This document shows, in pieces, positions 24,970 through 32,714 of a stretch of 64,000 nt of DNA. The notes under the pieces are model-generated. The model did not search any database. It worked only from the letters and a program-made list of their open reading frames with translations, and was not told the DNA's origin. Numbering within the stretch: position 1 is the first letter of the stretch; each line of letters opens with the position of its first letter. The stretch comes from Clostridiales bacterium oral taxon 876 str. F0540 (GTDB lineage Bacteria; Bacillota; Clostridia; Clostridiales; Clostridiaceae): positions 263,060 to 327,059 of the forward strand of contig KE993501.1 in the NCBI GenBank assembly GCA_000466585.1. Direction: 5' to 3'. The position numbers and the translations under genes are program-made.

Positions 24970-25346
24970 AAAAAGTACAAGATTAATGTAAATTTTTAGA
25001 ATATATTTTCTAGGATGTAGCAATATCAACACTTACAGGCATTTTTGCTAGTGTGTATATGATAGAGGGAAACTTTATTACTGCTATTGGCGATGCAGTA
25101 TAATCTACGCAACAAGCTTGGTGAGGGTGAGTATTCTTGCCCTCATAATATTTTTATATTTTTCACAAATATAGATGCTTAAAACTTAAGTATAACATAC
25201 TAGTTGTAGTGATGTCAATACTTAAAATATATGTTTTTATTATTTTCTAAAAATATTTTAAATTTACCCAATGTTATTATAACATGCCTAATATAGCATG
25301 TCAACAATAAAATTAAAAATAAATTAAGTGAAAGGTGGAAAAAGTA
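24970..25346 (+). promoter_or_regulatory. Gene-free gap with a terminator and operator-like palindromes
   Basis: Holds a terminator-like hairpin (25122-25145), a start-less 29-codon open frame (25014-25103, hydrophobic, likely gene debris), and near its end overlapping palindromes TGTTAT-T-ATAACA (25272-25284) and ACATGC/GCATGT (25282-25301), just before the next gene. The palindromes suggest a regulated promoter for the downstream cluster. Confidence 0.4.
25122..25150 (+). terminator. Terminator-like hairpin after the polymerase-like gene
   Basis: TGAGGGTGAG pairs with CTTGCCCTCA (two G-U) around TATT, followed by an AT-rich tract with several short T runs. Confidence 0.55.
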
Positions 25347-25826
25347 ATGAATAACGAATTAAAGGAATTTGAAAGATTATTAAATCAGGATTGGATGATG
25401 AAAGAGGAAGGTTATAGTTTTAAAATTCTTAAAGATAAAACTAATAATGAAGCAGATGAAATTGTTGATGTAATTACTATGCAGGTGTTTACTGATGATG
25501 AATTGCTTTATACATATAGTACAGCTCAAATATTTGGTACGCTAGAAGAAAATATCAAAAGTATTATTGGTGCTATTTATAATGAAGACATTAACTACAG
25601 GAAACGTATTATTAGAAACTACAAAGGTTCATTTTTATCAAGGAAAATAAAAAGCTTGAATAATGCTATAGCTAAAGGTAATACAGATAAAGTTAATGCA
25701 ATTAATATGGAAATAATAGAAAAATATAAGCAGTCTGAAAAATGTAAGAATGAACTTGTTGAATTTAAGAGCTTTATTTCCTTATTGTATAGGACTAAAG
25801 ATTTACTAATCAGTAAAGTAGCTTAA
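25347..25826 (+). CDS. Early phage protein of unknown function (159 aa)
   Basis: Start set at the ATG 25347 because AAAGGTGG lies 8 nt upstream; the GTG at 25335 overlaps that site. The product (MNNELKEFERLLNQDWMMKEEG...) is soluble, helical and charged. No family is recognised. First gene of a run of short early genes after the polymerase-like gene, several with the same AAAGGTGG ribosome binding box. Confidence 0.7.
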   Translation: MNNELKEFERLLNQDWMMKEEGYSFKILKDKTNNEADEIVDVITMQVFTDDELLYTYSTAQIFGTLEENIKSIIGAIYNEDINYRKRIIRNYKGSFLSRKIKSLNNAIAKGNTDKVNAINMEIIEKYKQSEKCKNELVEFKSFISLLYRTKDLLISKVA

Positions 25827-25841
25827 TGGAGGAATTTAAAG

Positions 25842-26168
25842 ATGATAAAATTTAAACCTAGTGAATTTCAGTATATTCAAAGTGAATTAAAAAAACTTTT
25901 ATATGATAATGATGAAGGTTGCGTATTGATGCGTAAAGGTCTGACTAAAGAAGATATAGTTGATATTCAGCATTTCATCAATACAGTAGATAAGGTTAAT
26001 GTAAATGAAGATGAAAACAAAAAGTTTATACATGTGATAATCGAACATCTTGGAATGTGGTGTTTCGTAGACGCAGAGTATACATATAATGAACTTTTGC
26101 AACTTATAAAGGATAGGCAGTATTGTAACCTATACAATAAACTTATACTCGATAAGGAAGAAGAGTAA
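25842..26168 (+). CDS. Early phage protein of unknown function (108 aa)
   Basis: ATG after AATGGAGGAATTTAAAG, 15 nt behind the previous gene. Acidic soluble protein with the stretch FIHVIIEHLGMWCFVDAEYT; no known domain. Followed by a perfect terminator, so it closes a two-gene unit. Confidence 0.7.
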   Translation: MIKFKPSEFQYIQSELKKLLYDNDEGCVLMRKGLTKEDIVDIQHFINTVDKVNVNEDENKKFIHVIIEHLGMWCFVDAEYTYNELLQLIKDRQYCNLYNKLILDKEEE

Positions 26169-26178
26169 GTCAAGTCAT

Positions 26179-26206
26179 GGCAAACGGATCTCCGTTTGCC
26201 TTTTTA
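26179..26206 (+). terminator. Perfect intrinsic terminator
   Basis: GGCAAACGGA-tc-TCCGTTTGCC is followed by five T. Confidence 0.9.
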
Positions 26207-26234
26207 TATTAATAAAAGAAAGGTGGTTTTATAA

Positions 26235-26492
26235 ATGGGGAAATTATTCAGTAAAAAACAGAAAAAGGAGATTTCTGAACAACTACAGGAAATATCTAAT
26301 GATTGGAAAGACATTGCAAAGAAGTGGAAGGAAGTTAAATTGATTTCGCTTCAGATGAAGATAAGTAATTTATTATTTATTGCTAAGTTAGAAGAGGACA
26401 GGAAAAAACTGGATGATATTTTGGAAGAATTGCATGAGTGTATTAGGAAATACAATGAGTTATTAGACGAAGTTTATGGACTAAGCAGCTAG
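26235..26492 (+). CDS. Small coiled-coil phage protein (85 aa)
   Basis: ATG behind GAAAGGTGGTTTTATAA. The product is highly charged and predicted to be entirely helical (heptad-like KKQKKEISEQLQEISNDW..., LEEDRKKLDDILEELHEC). No family is recognised. Its stop codon lies in a terminator stem, making it a single-gene unit. Confidence 0.65.
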   Translation: MGKLFSKKQKKEISEQLQEISNDWKDIAKKWKEVKLISLQMKISNLLFIAKLEEDRKKLDDILEELHECIRKYNELLDEVYGLSS

Positions 26493-26512
26493 AGAAATTT
26501 AGCTGTTTTTTA
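26486..26512 (+). terminator. Terminator overlapping the stop codon
   Basis: CAGCTA pairs with TAGCTG around an 8-nt loop, followed by six T. Confidence 0.75.
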
Positions 26513-26542
26513 TTTAAAAAATATGAAAGGTGGAATTATATT

Positions 26543-27148
26543 ATGTGTAAAAAAAGAATTGATGGAGTTTATCTAATTAAAAACATTGTTACTGGGAAGG
26601 TCAGAATAGGTAGTGCCAAGAACGTACCTAAGAGATTTAGTAATTATAAGGCTAGATTAAGAAATGGTAATGGTAATAAGCTTATGCAGGAAGATTATAA
26701 TTGGTACGGAGAGAAGAGCTTTGATTTTATATTGCTAGAAGAGTGTAAAGTAAAGGATTTATATTTAAGAGAAAGATATTATTTAGAGTTATATAAAGAT
26801 TGTGCTATGTATAATAAAAATGCAATTAAGAACTGTGAGAAGAAGATTAGACGTGGCAAGGAAGCAAAAAAATATAAGGAAAAGAGAAGTGCAGTCACAT
26901 CTGGAGAAAATAATGGACATAACACCAAGTTATCAAAGGTGAAAGTGTTTGATATTTTAAATATGGATTCTAAAGGAATTGATAGAAAAAATATAGCAGA
27001 AAAGTATGAAATACGCACAAGTTATATAAGTAGAATTGGTAAAGATAGATGGGTTAAAGAGTTTAATGAATGGAAAGAAAATAATAAAGATGCATCTACA
27101 GTAATAGACACACCTTTAGTGAATACTTTGCAGAGTATTCAAATGTAA
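26543..27148 (+). CDS. GIY-YIG endonuclease, homing-type
   Basis: 201 aa. Residues 7-95 are a GIY-YIG nuclease domain: GVYLIKN, then GKVRIGSAKNVPKRFSNY (the second half of the signature reads RIG), conserved Arg, and YLRERYYLELY with the catalytic Glu helix. Residues 125-185 form a DNA-binding tail with a helix-turn-helix-like GIDRKNIAEKYEIRTSYIS, typical of free-standing homing endonucleases. It is a selfish gene inserted among early phage genes, with its own ribosome binding site (GAAAGGTGG) and terminator. No intron is apparent around it. Confidence 0.88.
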   Translation: MCKKRIDGVYLIKNIVTGKVRIGSAKNVPKRFSNYKARLRNGNGNKLMQEDYNWYGEKSFDFILLEECKVKDLYLRERYYLELYKDCAMYNKNAIKNCEKKIRRGKEAKKYKEKRSAVTSGENNGHNTKLSKVKVFDILNMDSKGIDRKNIAEKYEIRTSYISRIGKDRWVKEFNEWKENNKDASTVIDTPLVNTLQSIQM

Positions 27149-27191
27149 TATATACATAACACTATTTTAATACATATTAAAGGAATTATTC

Positions 27192-27222
27192 AAGGGTGTC
27201 GGCAAAAACGACATCCTTTATT
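27192..27222 (+). terminator. Terminator of the GIY-YIG gene
   Basis: AAGGGTGTCG pairs with CGACATCCTT (one G-U) around a 7-nt loop; T-rich tail. Confidence 0.8.
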
Positions 27223-27239
27223 TAATGGAGGTGTAAAAG

Positions 27240-27503
27240 TTGGACAAAGACGAAAACAAGATTTATACACAAAGTATAAGATGTGCGGCCTTTATAACAT
27301 ATAGCATAGGTGAATTTCCTACAATTAAGGCTTTTGATAAGGGTAATACTTTTGTATTTGATAAATCACTAAAAGCTTTGAAGGCTTTAAATACATATAA
27401 AAAATCTCAGTACAATAAGGATGTTTTAATGGGTGATTTAAATGCCTATGATGATATATGCAAGCAGTTGAAGAGAATGTGTAAAGAGCATGTAGGGGCA
27501 TAG
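27240..27503 (+). CDS. Small phage protein, DUF5659-like (87 aa)
   Basis: TTG at 27240 behind ATGGAGGTGTAAAAG. The pattern IRCAAFITYSIGEFPTIKAF followed by TFVFDKSLKALKALNTY fits the DUF5659 family of small phage proteins, whose function is unknown. It is a soluble protein. After it, 160 bp (27504-27663) contain no gene that I can support. Confidence 0.65.
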   Translation: MDKDENKIYTQSIRCAAFITYSIGEFPTIKAFDKGNTFVFDKSLKALKALNTYKKSQYNKDVLMGDLNAYDDICKQLKRMCKEHVGA

Positions 27504-27678
27504 TTTACAACATTTAAGGTTGATTTTTTACGAGGGACTAATAAATGTGGTCTGCTCATAGACTTATGTTAGCGAACACGAAGCGAATAAGGTCGAAAGT
27601 TAGAAAATGATTTTTAGAGGAATTTACTATTAGATAGAGAATTTTGTATATAAGAATTTATGAAAGGTGGTAAGAGGA

Positions 27679-28011
27679 ATGGATGAAATAATTCATATTT
27701 TAAGAGAGCAATGTTTTAATAGCAATTTATCTGAGGTTGTGGGTGAAATTAATAGAATTTTAAGGGGAAGAAGACACGATAAAATCGATGTTGAAAGGTC
27801 ATATATAAATTCTAATCACATTATTCCGCCTACTATTGATAATAATATTAGTCATATTGATGGAATGATAATATTGAGAACTGGTGAAAGTAAATATATC
27901 TATATTAATCAATATGAACTTAGAGAAGCTTTAGGTGAAAGCTATTTAGAATCATCTAAAGAAAAAATAAAAGATACAATATTAAAAATAATTGAGGATA
28001 AATGCAAATAG
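27679..28011 (+). CDS. Phage protein of unknown function (110 aa)
   Basis: ATG at 27679 chosen because AAAGGTGG ends 8 nt before it; the GTG at 27667 lies inside that site. The product (MDEIIHILREQCFN...) is a soluble alpha/beta protein without recognised motifs. A terminator follows. Confidence 0.65.
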   Translation: MDEIIHILREQCFNSNLSEVVGEINRILRGRRHDKIDVERSYINSNHIIPPTIDNNISHIDGMIILRTGESKYIYINQYELREALGESYLESSKEKIKDTILKIIEDKCK

Positions 28012-28032
28012 ATATCCATAAAAACATTTATG

Positions 28033-28061
28033 AGACCAGAGCTTAAAGCCTGGTCTTTTAG
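28033..28061 (+). terminator. Intrinsic terminator
   Basis: AGACCAG pairs with CTGGTCT, with an inner GCT/AGC, followed by four T. Confidence 0.75.
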
Positions 28062-28091
28062 TATGCTTAAAAAAAGGAAGGGTGGAAATTA

Positions 28092-28256
28092 ATGAGGATT
28101 ATAATTATTGATGTAGAAGATGATATTAGAATTAATAATAGAAGACCTAGGGTGAAGATTAGAAGACCGTTGCCAAAGGGCATTATGTTGGAGCCTTTAG
28201 TTGTTGAACCGATAAGGGTTAGACCCATTAATGCAGTAAGTAGAATCATTATATAA
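28092..28256 (+). CDS. Small basic phage protein (54 aa)
   Basis: ATG behind GGAAGGGTGGAAATTA. The product is arginine- and proline-rich with Ile-rich strands (MRIIIIDVEDDIRINNRRPR...VRPINAVSRIII). No family is recognised; the composition suggests a nucleic-acid- or structure-binding peptide. Confidence 0.6.
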   Translation: MRIIIIDVEDDIRINNRRPRVKIRRPLPKGIMLEPLVVEPIRVRPINAVSRIII

Positions 28257-28315
28257 TTACTAAAGAGAAGGATTTTACCTTAATATGTCGAATATGGATA
28301 TATTGAGGTGATATT

Positions 28316-29020
28316 ATGGGTTTATATAGAAGAATAAAATTAATAAGTATGGATTATATTTATAATTCCCACAGAAGTGAAAAAATAATAAAAAAGTATA
28401 ATGAATTATATATCTGTAATTTTGATAATAAAAATTATACGTATTATAAGGATAATCTTGAAGACTTGATTGGTGATATAAAGACTAAATATAATACCAA
28501 AATTAATCAAGATAAAAGCAAATTGATAACAGAAAGAAATAAGATGCAACATTTATATGATAATACATATTTCTTTGATGGTAATAATTTGTTCGTTGGT
28601 GTTATATCTATAGTAGCCTCGTTTCTTATTGGTAGATATGCTCAAAATGGAACTGAGACTCAAATTGGTGGCATTGTTTTATTTTTAGAAGCTATCCTAA
28701 TAGGTTCAATTGTTATTATGGTTGTTACAAAAAGAGATATGGTTAGTTATACTGAAAAAAAAGCTTTTTATAATCTGTGTTTAAGAATATTAGATGATAT
28801 TGAAAAGGAAATTGAACCTAAGAATCAGATACGAAAAGAAAATGATGAAGTATCAGTTGGAATAGAAACAGAAAATCAACGTAAACTTGCAAAACCTAGT
28901 TCAGGCCAAACAAACGGTAATTGGAATGTGGAAATTAATATGCTCTCACTTTTGGATGCTGTAGGAGCTATATATAAGGTCAGTAAGATTGCAAAGAAGA
29001 TGTTCAGAAAGAAGAAATAG
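28316..29020 (+). CDS. Membrane protein of unknown function (234 aa)
   Basis: ATG behind GAGGTGATATT. An N-terminal charged region (about 1-95) is followed by two membrane helices (about residues 97-112 and 120-138), then a long cytoplasmic tail with a basic C-terminus (KKMFRKKK). No family is recognised. Prophage genes with this layout sometimes act in superinfection exclusion, but nothing here is diagnostic. Confidence 0.65.
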   Translation: MGLYRRIKLISMDYIYNSHRSEKIIKKYNELYICNFDNKNYTYYKDNLEDLIGDIKTKYNTKINQDKSKLITERNKMQHLYDNTYFFDGNNLFVGVISIVASFLIGRYAQNGTETQIGGIVLFLEAILIGSIVIMVVTKRDMVSYTEKKAFYNLCLRILDDIEKEIEPKNQIRKENDEVSVGIETENQRKLAKPSSGQTNGNWNVEINMLSLLDAVGAIYKVSKIAKKMFRKKK

Positions 29021-29040
29021 TATAAATAATGGAGGATTTT

Positions 29041-29472
29041 ATGAAGAATTTCAGAAATGAAGCTTACGGAAGTTATGTTGATTACGACTACTTAATAAGT
29101 GAAAAGTTCCAAAAGGAATTAATCGAGGCTTTAGGGATAAAACAAGGTGATAAAGTTTATATTTCTAGGGATAAATCAAATGGACAGTATGTACTAAATT
29201 CTGAAATTCCATTTGACTATCTAATATCATATAGTGGAGCAAAAGAACCACATACAAATAAATTTCATGCAACTACTATATATAATCCATGTGTAATTCA
29301 GATGATAAATAATATAGAAAAGTTTGGTGAAAATAATATATTTGTTACATTATATTTTCATGAGATTAATATTACTATTCCTGAAATAGATAGGGCAAAA
29401 GCTGATTTTAAAGATAAAATATATAGATATTATGGCATTGAAATTAATAATGTTGGATATAGTTGGAATTAG
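29041..29472 (+). CDS. Phage protein of unknown function (143 aa)
   Basis: Start at the ATG 29041, 5 nt after GGAGG; the ATG at 29029 overlaps the ribosome binding site. Soluble alpha/beta protein (MKNFRNEAYGSYVDYDYL...). No family is recognised. A terminator follows, closing the early region before the packaging genes. Confidence 0.65.
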   Translation: MKNFRNEAYGSYVDYDYLISEKFQKELIEALGIKQGDKVYISRDKSNGQYVLNSEIPFDYLISYSGAKEPHTNKFHATTIYNPCVIQMINNIEKFGENNIFVTLYFHEINITIPEIDRAKADFKDKIYRYYGIEINNVGYSWN

Positions 29473-29495
29473 CATCGTTGTGATGCTTTTTTTAT
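29471..29495 (+). terminator. Intrinsic terminator
   Basis: AGCATC pairs with GATGCT around a 5-nt loop, followed by seven T. Confidence 0.85.
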
Positions 29496-29583
29496 TTGTA
29501 TTAGATTGTTAGTGTATTAATAATATAAACGTATAGTGTCAAGAAAAAATTCGTATTAAATTTTATGATATGGAGGTGTTAAA

Positions 29584-29991
29584 ATGCTAGATGAAGCCAA
29601 GATAAATTGTATCGAATATTTGGTTGCAGGTGTTGAAAAAACAGAGATTGCAAAGCTTATTGGTAAGAGTAGACAAGCAATATATGATTGGATAAACAAA
29701 GATGATGAATTTAAGGCTGAACTTGCCAAACGCTTACGGGAGCGTAAAACTGAAGCAACAAGGAAGATTAATAATAAATTGCCTCAAGCCATCGATAAGA
29801 TATGGTATCTGATTGAAAATGCACAGTCTGAAAAGGTTAAGAGCGATTTGCTGAAGTATTGGATAGATAGGGAGTTGGGAACACCTACAAGTAAAATTGC
29901 TGATGTTACAGAAGAAACTACAGAAGATATTAGTAATGGAGACTTAGAGCAGGAGTTTAATAAGTTTAAAGTGCTTAAAAAAGCAGAGTAA
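29584..29991 (+). CDS. Small terminase subunit (phBC6A51-type HTH)
   Basis: 135 aa. The N-terminal helix-turn-helix (CIEYLVAGVEKTEIAKLIGKSRQAIYDWI) is followed by a helical oligomerisation region, the layout of small terminase subunits, which bind the pac/cos site and load DNA into the large subunit. ATG after TGGAGGTGTTAAA. It begins the packaging cluster but is separated from the large subunit by a resolvase gene and two regulatory gaps, unusual for terS-terL. Confidence 0.75.
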   Translation: MLDEAKINCIEYLVAGVEKTEIAKLIGKSRQAIYDWINKDDEFKAELAKRLRERKTEATRKINNKLPQAIDKIWYLIENAQSEKVKSDLLKYWIDRELGTPTSKIADVTEETTEDISNGDLEQEFNKFKVLKKAE

Positions 29992-30343
29992 AATGTCATA
30001 ACTGTTATAATGCCTATTATATACGGTGATATTAGGTATAAAGTTTTTATTTTTTAGAACATATATTTGTAATCAAAAACATTTCTTTTAGTGTACATAA
30101 AAACGATACATAAATCATCATAAATTATATCATATAAGCTATATAAATAACCCTAAAGTGTTCAATAAAATATTATATACCATTTCGTTGACACTAAACT
30201 TATTATAACATATAATGATAGTAAGAGGTAAAAAATAACAGGGGTAGGCTTCTATTATAGAAAAATAGAAAATGCCGTTGTTAGACTATAAAAATTTTTT
30301 TTATATTTTTTAACCTCGAAGAACTATTATGAGAGGTGTTATT
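29992..30343 (+). promoter_or_regulatory. 352-bp regulatory gap before the resolvase
   Basis: AT-rich, no gene. It contains a consensus promoter (30188-30216) and, downstream, an inverted repeat GGC-TTCTATT (30247-30256) with AATAGAA...GCC (30264-30276) in the transcribed leader. The repeat may be a resolvase-binding site or an RNA stem. Confidence 0.55.
30188..30216 (+). promoter_or_regulatory. Perfect sigma-A consensus promoter
   Basis: TTGACA, exactly 17 nt, TATAAT. Predicted start about 120 nt before the resolvase start codon, giving a long leader. It is the strongest-looking promoter in the prophage. Confidence 0.85.
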
Positions 30344-30949
30344 ATGGGTATTATTTACGGTTATGCAAGATGCTCTACTGATGAATCTAAGCAGGATATT
30401 GAGTATCAGGTAAGAGAATTGAAGAAAATGGGGGCAATTAAGGAAAATATATATTTAGAATATGAAAGTGGTACAAAAGTTGATAGGGTTGAATTTAGTA
30501 AAATGTTAAATGCTGTATCTAAAGGTGATATTATAGTAACAACCGAAGTAAGCAGATTGACTCGTTCTACCAAACAATTATGTGATGTAATAGAATTAGT
30601 GCAAAAGAAATGTTTAAAACTAATAATAGGTAAATCTATGACCATTGATTGCACTAATGGAGAACTAGACCCAATGACCAAAGCCTTTGTACAAATGAGT
30701 GGTGTATTTGCTGAACTTGAAAGAAATATGATTAGTCAGCGTGTTAAATTAGGTATGGCAAATGCTGCTGCAAAGGGAAAGGTAATAGGGAGACCTTCTA
30801 CAACAAAAGAAGATATACCAAATATATTTTATAAACATTATCCAAAATATAAAAATAAGCAAATAAATGCTAGTGAATTTAGTAGACTCTGTGATATGAG
30901 CAGAACTACATTATATAAATATTTGAAAATTGTTGAAAGTACTGAGTAG
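30344..30949 (+). CDS. Small serine recombinase (resolvase/invertase family)
   Basis: 201 aa from the ATG at 30344, placed after GAGAGGTG. The catalytic domain begins IIYGYARCSTDE with S11; the body shows VTEVSRLTRS and the AELERNMISQRVKLGMA long helix. The C-terminal helix-turn-helix reads NASEFSRLCDMSRTTLYKYL. It would invert or resolve DNA at short crossover sites. It has its own promoter and terminator and sits between terS and terL, so it may be an inserted gene. No invertible gene segment is seen next to it. Confidence 0.9.
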   Translation: MGIIYGYARCSTDESKQDIEYQVRELKKMGAIKENIYLEYESGTKVDRVEFSKMLNAVSKGDIIVTTEVSRLTRSTKQLCDVIELVQKKCLKLIIGKSMTIDCTNGELDPMTKAFVQMSGVFAELERNMISQRVKLGMANAAAKGKVIGRPSTTKEDIPNIFYKHYPKYKNKQINASEFSRLCDMSRTTLYKYLKIVESTE

Positions 30950-30970
30950 GTGAATTTCCTACTCTTTTTT
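30944..30970 (+). terminator. Terminator of the resolvase
   Basis: GAGTAGG pairs with CCTACTC around a 7-nt loop, followed by six T. It overlaps the resolvase stop and lies just upstream of the large terminase gene. Confidence 0.85.
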
Positions 30971-30998
30971 ATTTTTACATAGAAATGGAGGTGAGAAC

Positions 30999-32699
30999 AT
31001 AGTCTACAATAATATAGAATTTAAAAATAATGATGAATTTAATAGATACCTTCTATATAAATACCTAAATCAAGAATATATATTGCATGGAGCATCTGAA
31101 GAACAAGCAGACCAAGCAACGCAGGAATTAATGTTAAAAAATAAGGACAATTTATTTAATTACCATGGATTAGCCTATGCTTTAGGCTCAAGAAACCTAG
31201 AGTTCTTTTCATTGTATTTTCTTCAAAACATATTTATTGGAGAAGATAAAGCAGACATAGCAGAAATACATAGAGATATATGGGAAGAAATACAGGGAAT
31301 GATTTTGGAAGATACTCACGATAAACAAGAATATGTTCTTCCAAGAGGTACGGGGAAATCAACCTTTGTTTCATTAGTAACTGCAATCTGGTGTAGTGTA
31401 TATAAATATAAAAGATATACTGTCATTGCTTCGGCTATAGGAGATACTGCTTCTACATTTATAAGAAATATTAAATTAGCACTAGAGAATAACGATAGAA
31501 TTGAAAAAGCTTTTGGCAAACTATACGATACTAAAAAATGCATTGTTAATAGTGAACAAATAGAACTTACTAACAGAACTATGATTCAATCAATTTCAGC
31601 TTCTTCTACACTTAGAGGTAAATCTTATGGTAATACAAGAATAGAGTTATTATTACTTGATGACTACCAAAAAGATGATGAGGTTGCTACAGCAGACCAA
31701 CGTGAAAAGAAATGGAAAAGATTTTCTGATGACGTTAAATTTGCGGTACAGAAGGGTAATTCTACTATTATTGCAGTAGGAACACTTCAAAATAATGAAT
31801 GTTTTTATAGTAGACTTAAAAACTTGCCTACTTGGAAACATAGACTTGAAAAAGGTGTATTAGTTGATAACGTGGATGAATTATTTAGTAGTGGTCTATG
31901 GTTAGAGTTTAAAAACATACTTTTTAATTCAAAAGATGAGTTTAGACTTGATAATGCTAAGGAATTTTACTTACAACATGAAAAAGAAATGCAATATCCT
32001 TTACTATGGCAAGAATACTGGAATTGCTTAGATATGGCTTTAAGTTATTATGAAAATCCAGCTTCATTTAAACAAGAAGTACAAGGAGATACTGCAGCAA
32101 TAGGAGAAAAAAGATTCAAAACAATAGTTACTGAAAGTGCTGAAACTATAGAAACACATGATTTTAAAGTAACTATGCTAACAATAGACCCTGCTAGTAG
32201 TACAGGAAAGAGTAATGACTATTCTGCTTTTATTGTAGGCTCTAAATCTGATAATAATATTAAATATTGCCGCAAAGGTGAAATACTAAAATTAAATTTT
32301 GATGACTATATAAATCATGCTATAGATTTGCTAAAGAAATATTCTGATATAACTCATATATACATAGAAAAAAATTTATACATGGGTGCAGATGTAATAA
32401 AACTTAAAGAACTTATTGCTAATGATGATGAATTAAGAAATAGAAATTTTACATTTATTAATGAAATGCAGAAAAAGAATAAATTTGATAAGATTGACTC
32501 TATTGTAGGTGATATAAACTTCGGTAGAGTTATTTTTAATGAGGAAGATATTGAAGCGTTGGAACAATTGAAAGATTATCAAGGCGAAAAAAGTTTGCAT
32601 GATGACTTTCCAGATTGTTTAGCTGAATGTGTAATAAGATTAGATACATTAGAAACAATAAGCACAATAACATTATTAGACCGCAAATTATTCTTTTAG
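30999..32699 (+). CDS. Large terminase subunit, apparent AUA start
   Basis: 566 aa if started at ATA 30999, 7 nt behind GGAGGTGAG. The first standard start (TTG 31083) has no ribosome binding site and would cut 28 codons of good coding sequence (VYNNIEFKNNDEFNRYLLYK). N-terminal ATPase: Walker A LPRGTGKST, Walker B LLLLDDYQ. C-terminal RNase H-like nuclease: LTIDPASSTGKSNDYSAFIVG and a DDFPDCLAE segment. The protein pumps DNA into proheads and cuts it. The missing ATG/GTG/TTG may mean poor expression, a genuine rare start, or a sequence error. Confidence 0.9.
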   Translation: MVYNNIEFKNNDEFNRYLLYKYLNQEYILHGASEEQADQATQELMLKNKDNLFNYHGLAYALGSRNLEFFSLYFLQNIFIGEDKADIAEIHRDIWEEIQGMILEDTHDKQEYVLPRGTGKSTFVSLVTAIWCSVYKYKRYTVIASAIGDTASTFIRNIKLALENNDRIEKAFGKLYDTKKCIVNSEQIELTNRTMIQSISASSTLRGKSYGNTRIELLLLDDYQKDDEVATADQREKKWKRFSDDVKFAVQKGNSTIIAVGTLQNNECFYSRLKNLPTWKHRLEKGVLVDNVDELFSSGLWLEFKNILFNSKDEFRLDNAKEFYLQHEKEMQYPLLWQEYWNCLDMALSYYENPASFKQEVQGDTAAIGEKRFKTIVTESAETIETHDFKVTMLTIDPASSTGKSNDYSAFIVGSKSDNNIKYCRKGEILKLNFDDYINHAIDLLKKYSDITHIYIEKNLYMGADVIKLKELIANDDELRNRNFTFINEMQKKNKFDKIDSIVGDINFGRVIFNEEDIEALEQLKDYQGEKSLHDDFPDCLAECVIRLDTLETISTITLLDRKLFF

Positions 32700-32714
32700 A
32701 AAGGATGTGATAAT

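Noticed and set aside
25014..25103. 29-codon hydrophobic open frame
   Set aside because: No start codon or ribosome binding site and a stop immediately upstream; treated as gene debris.
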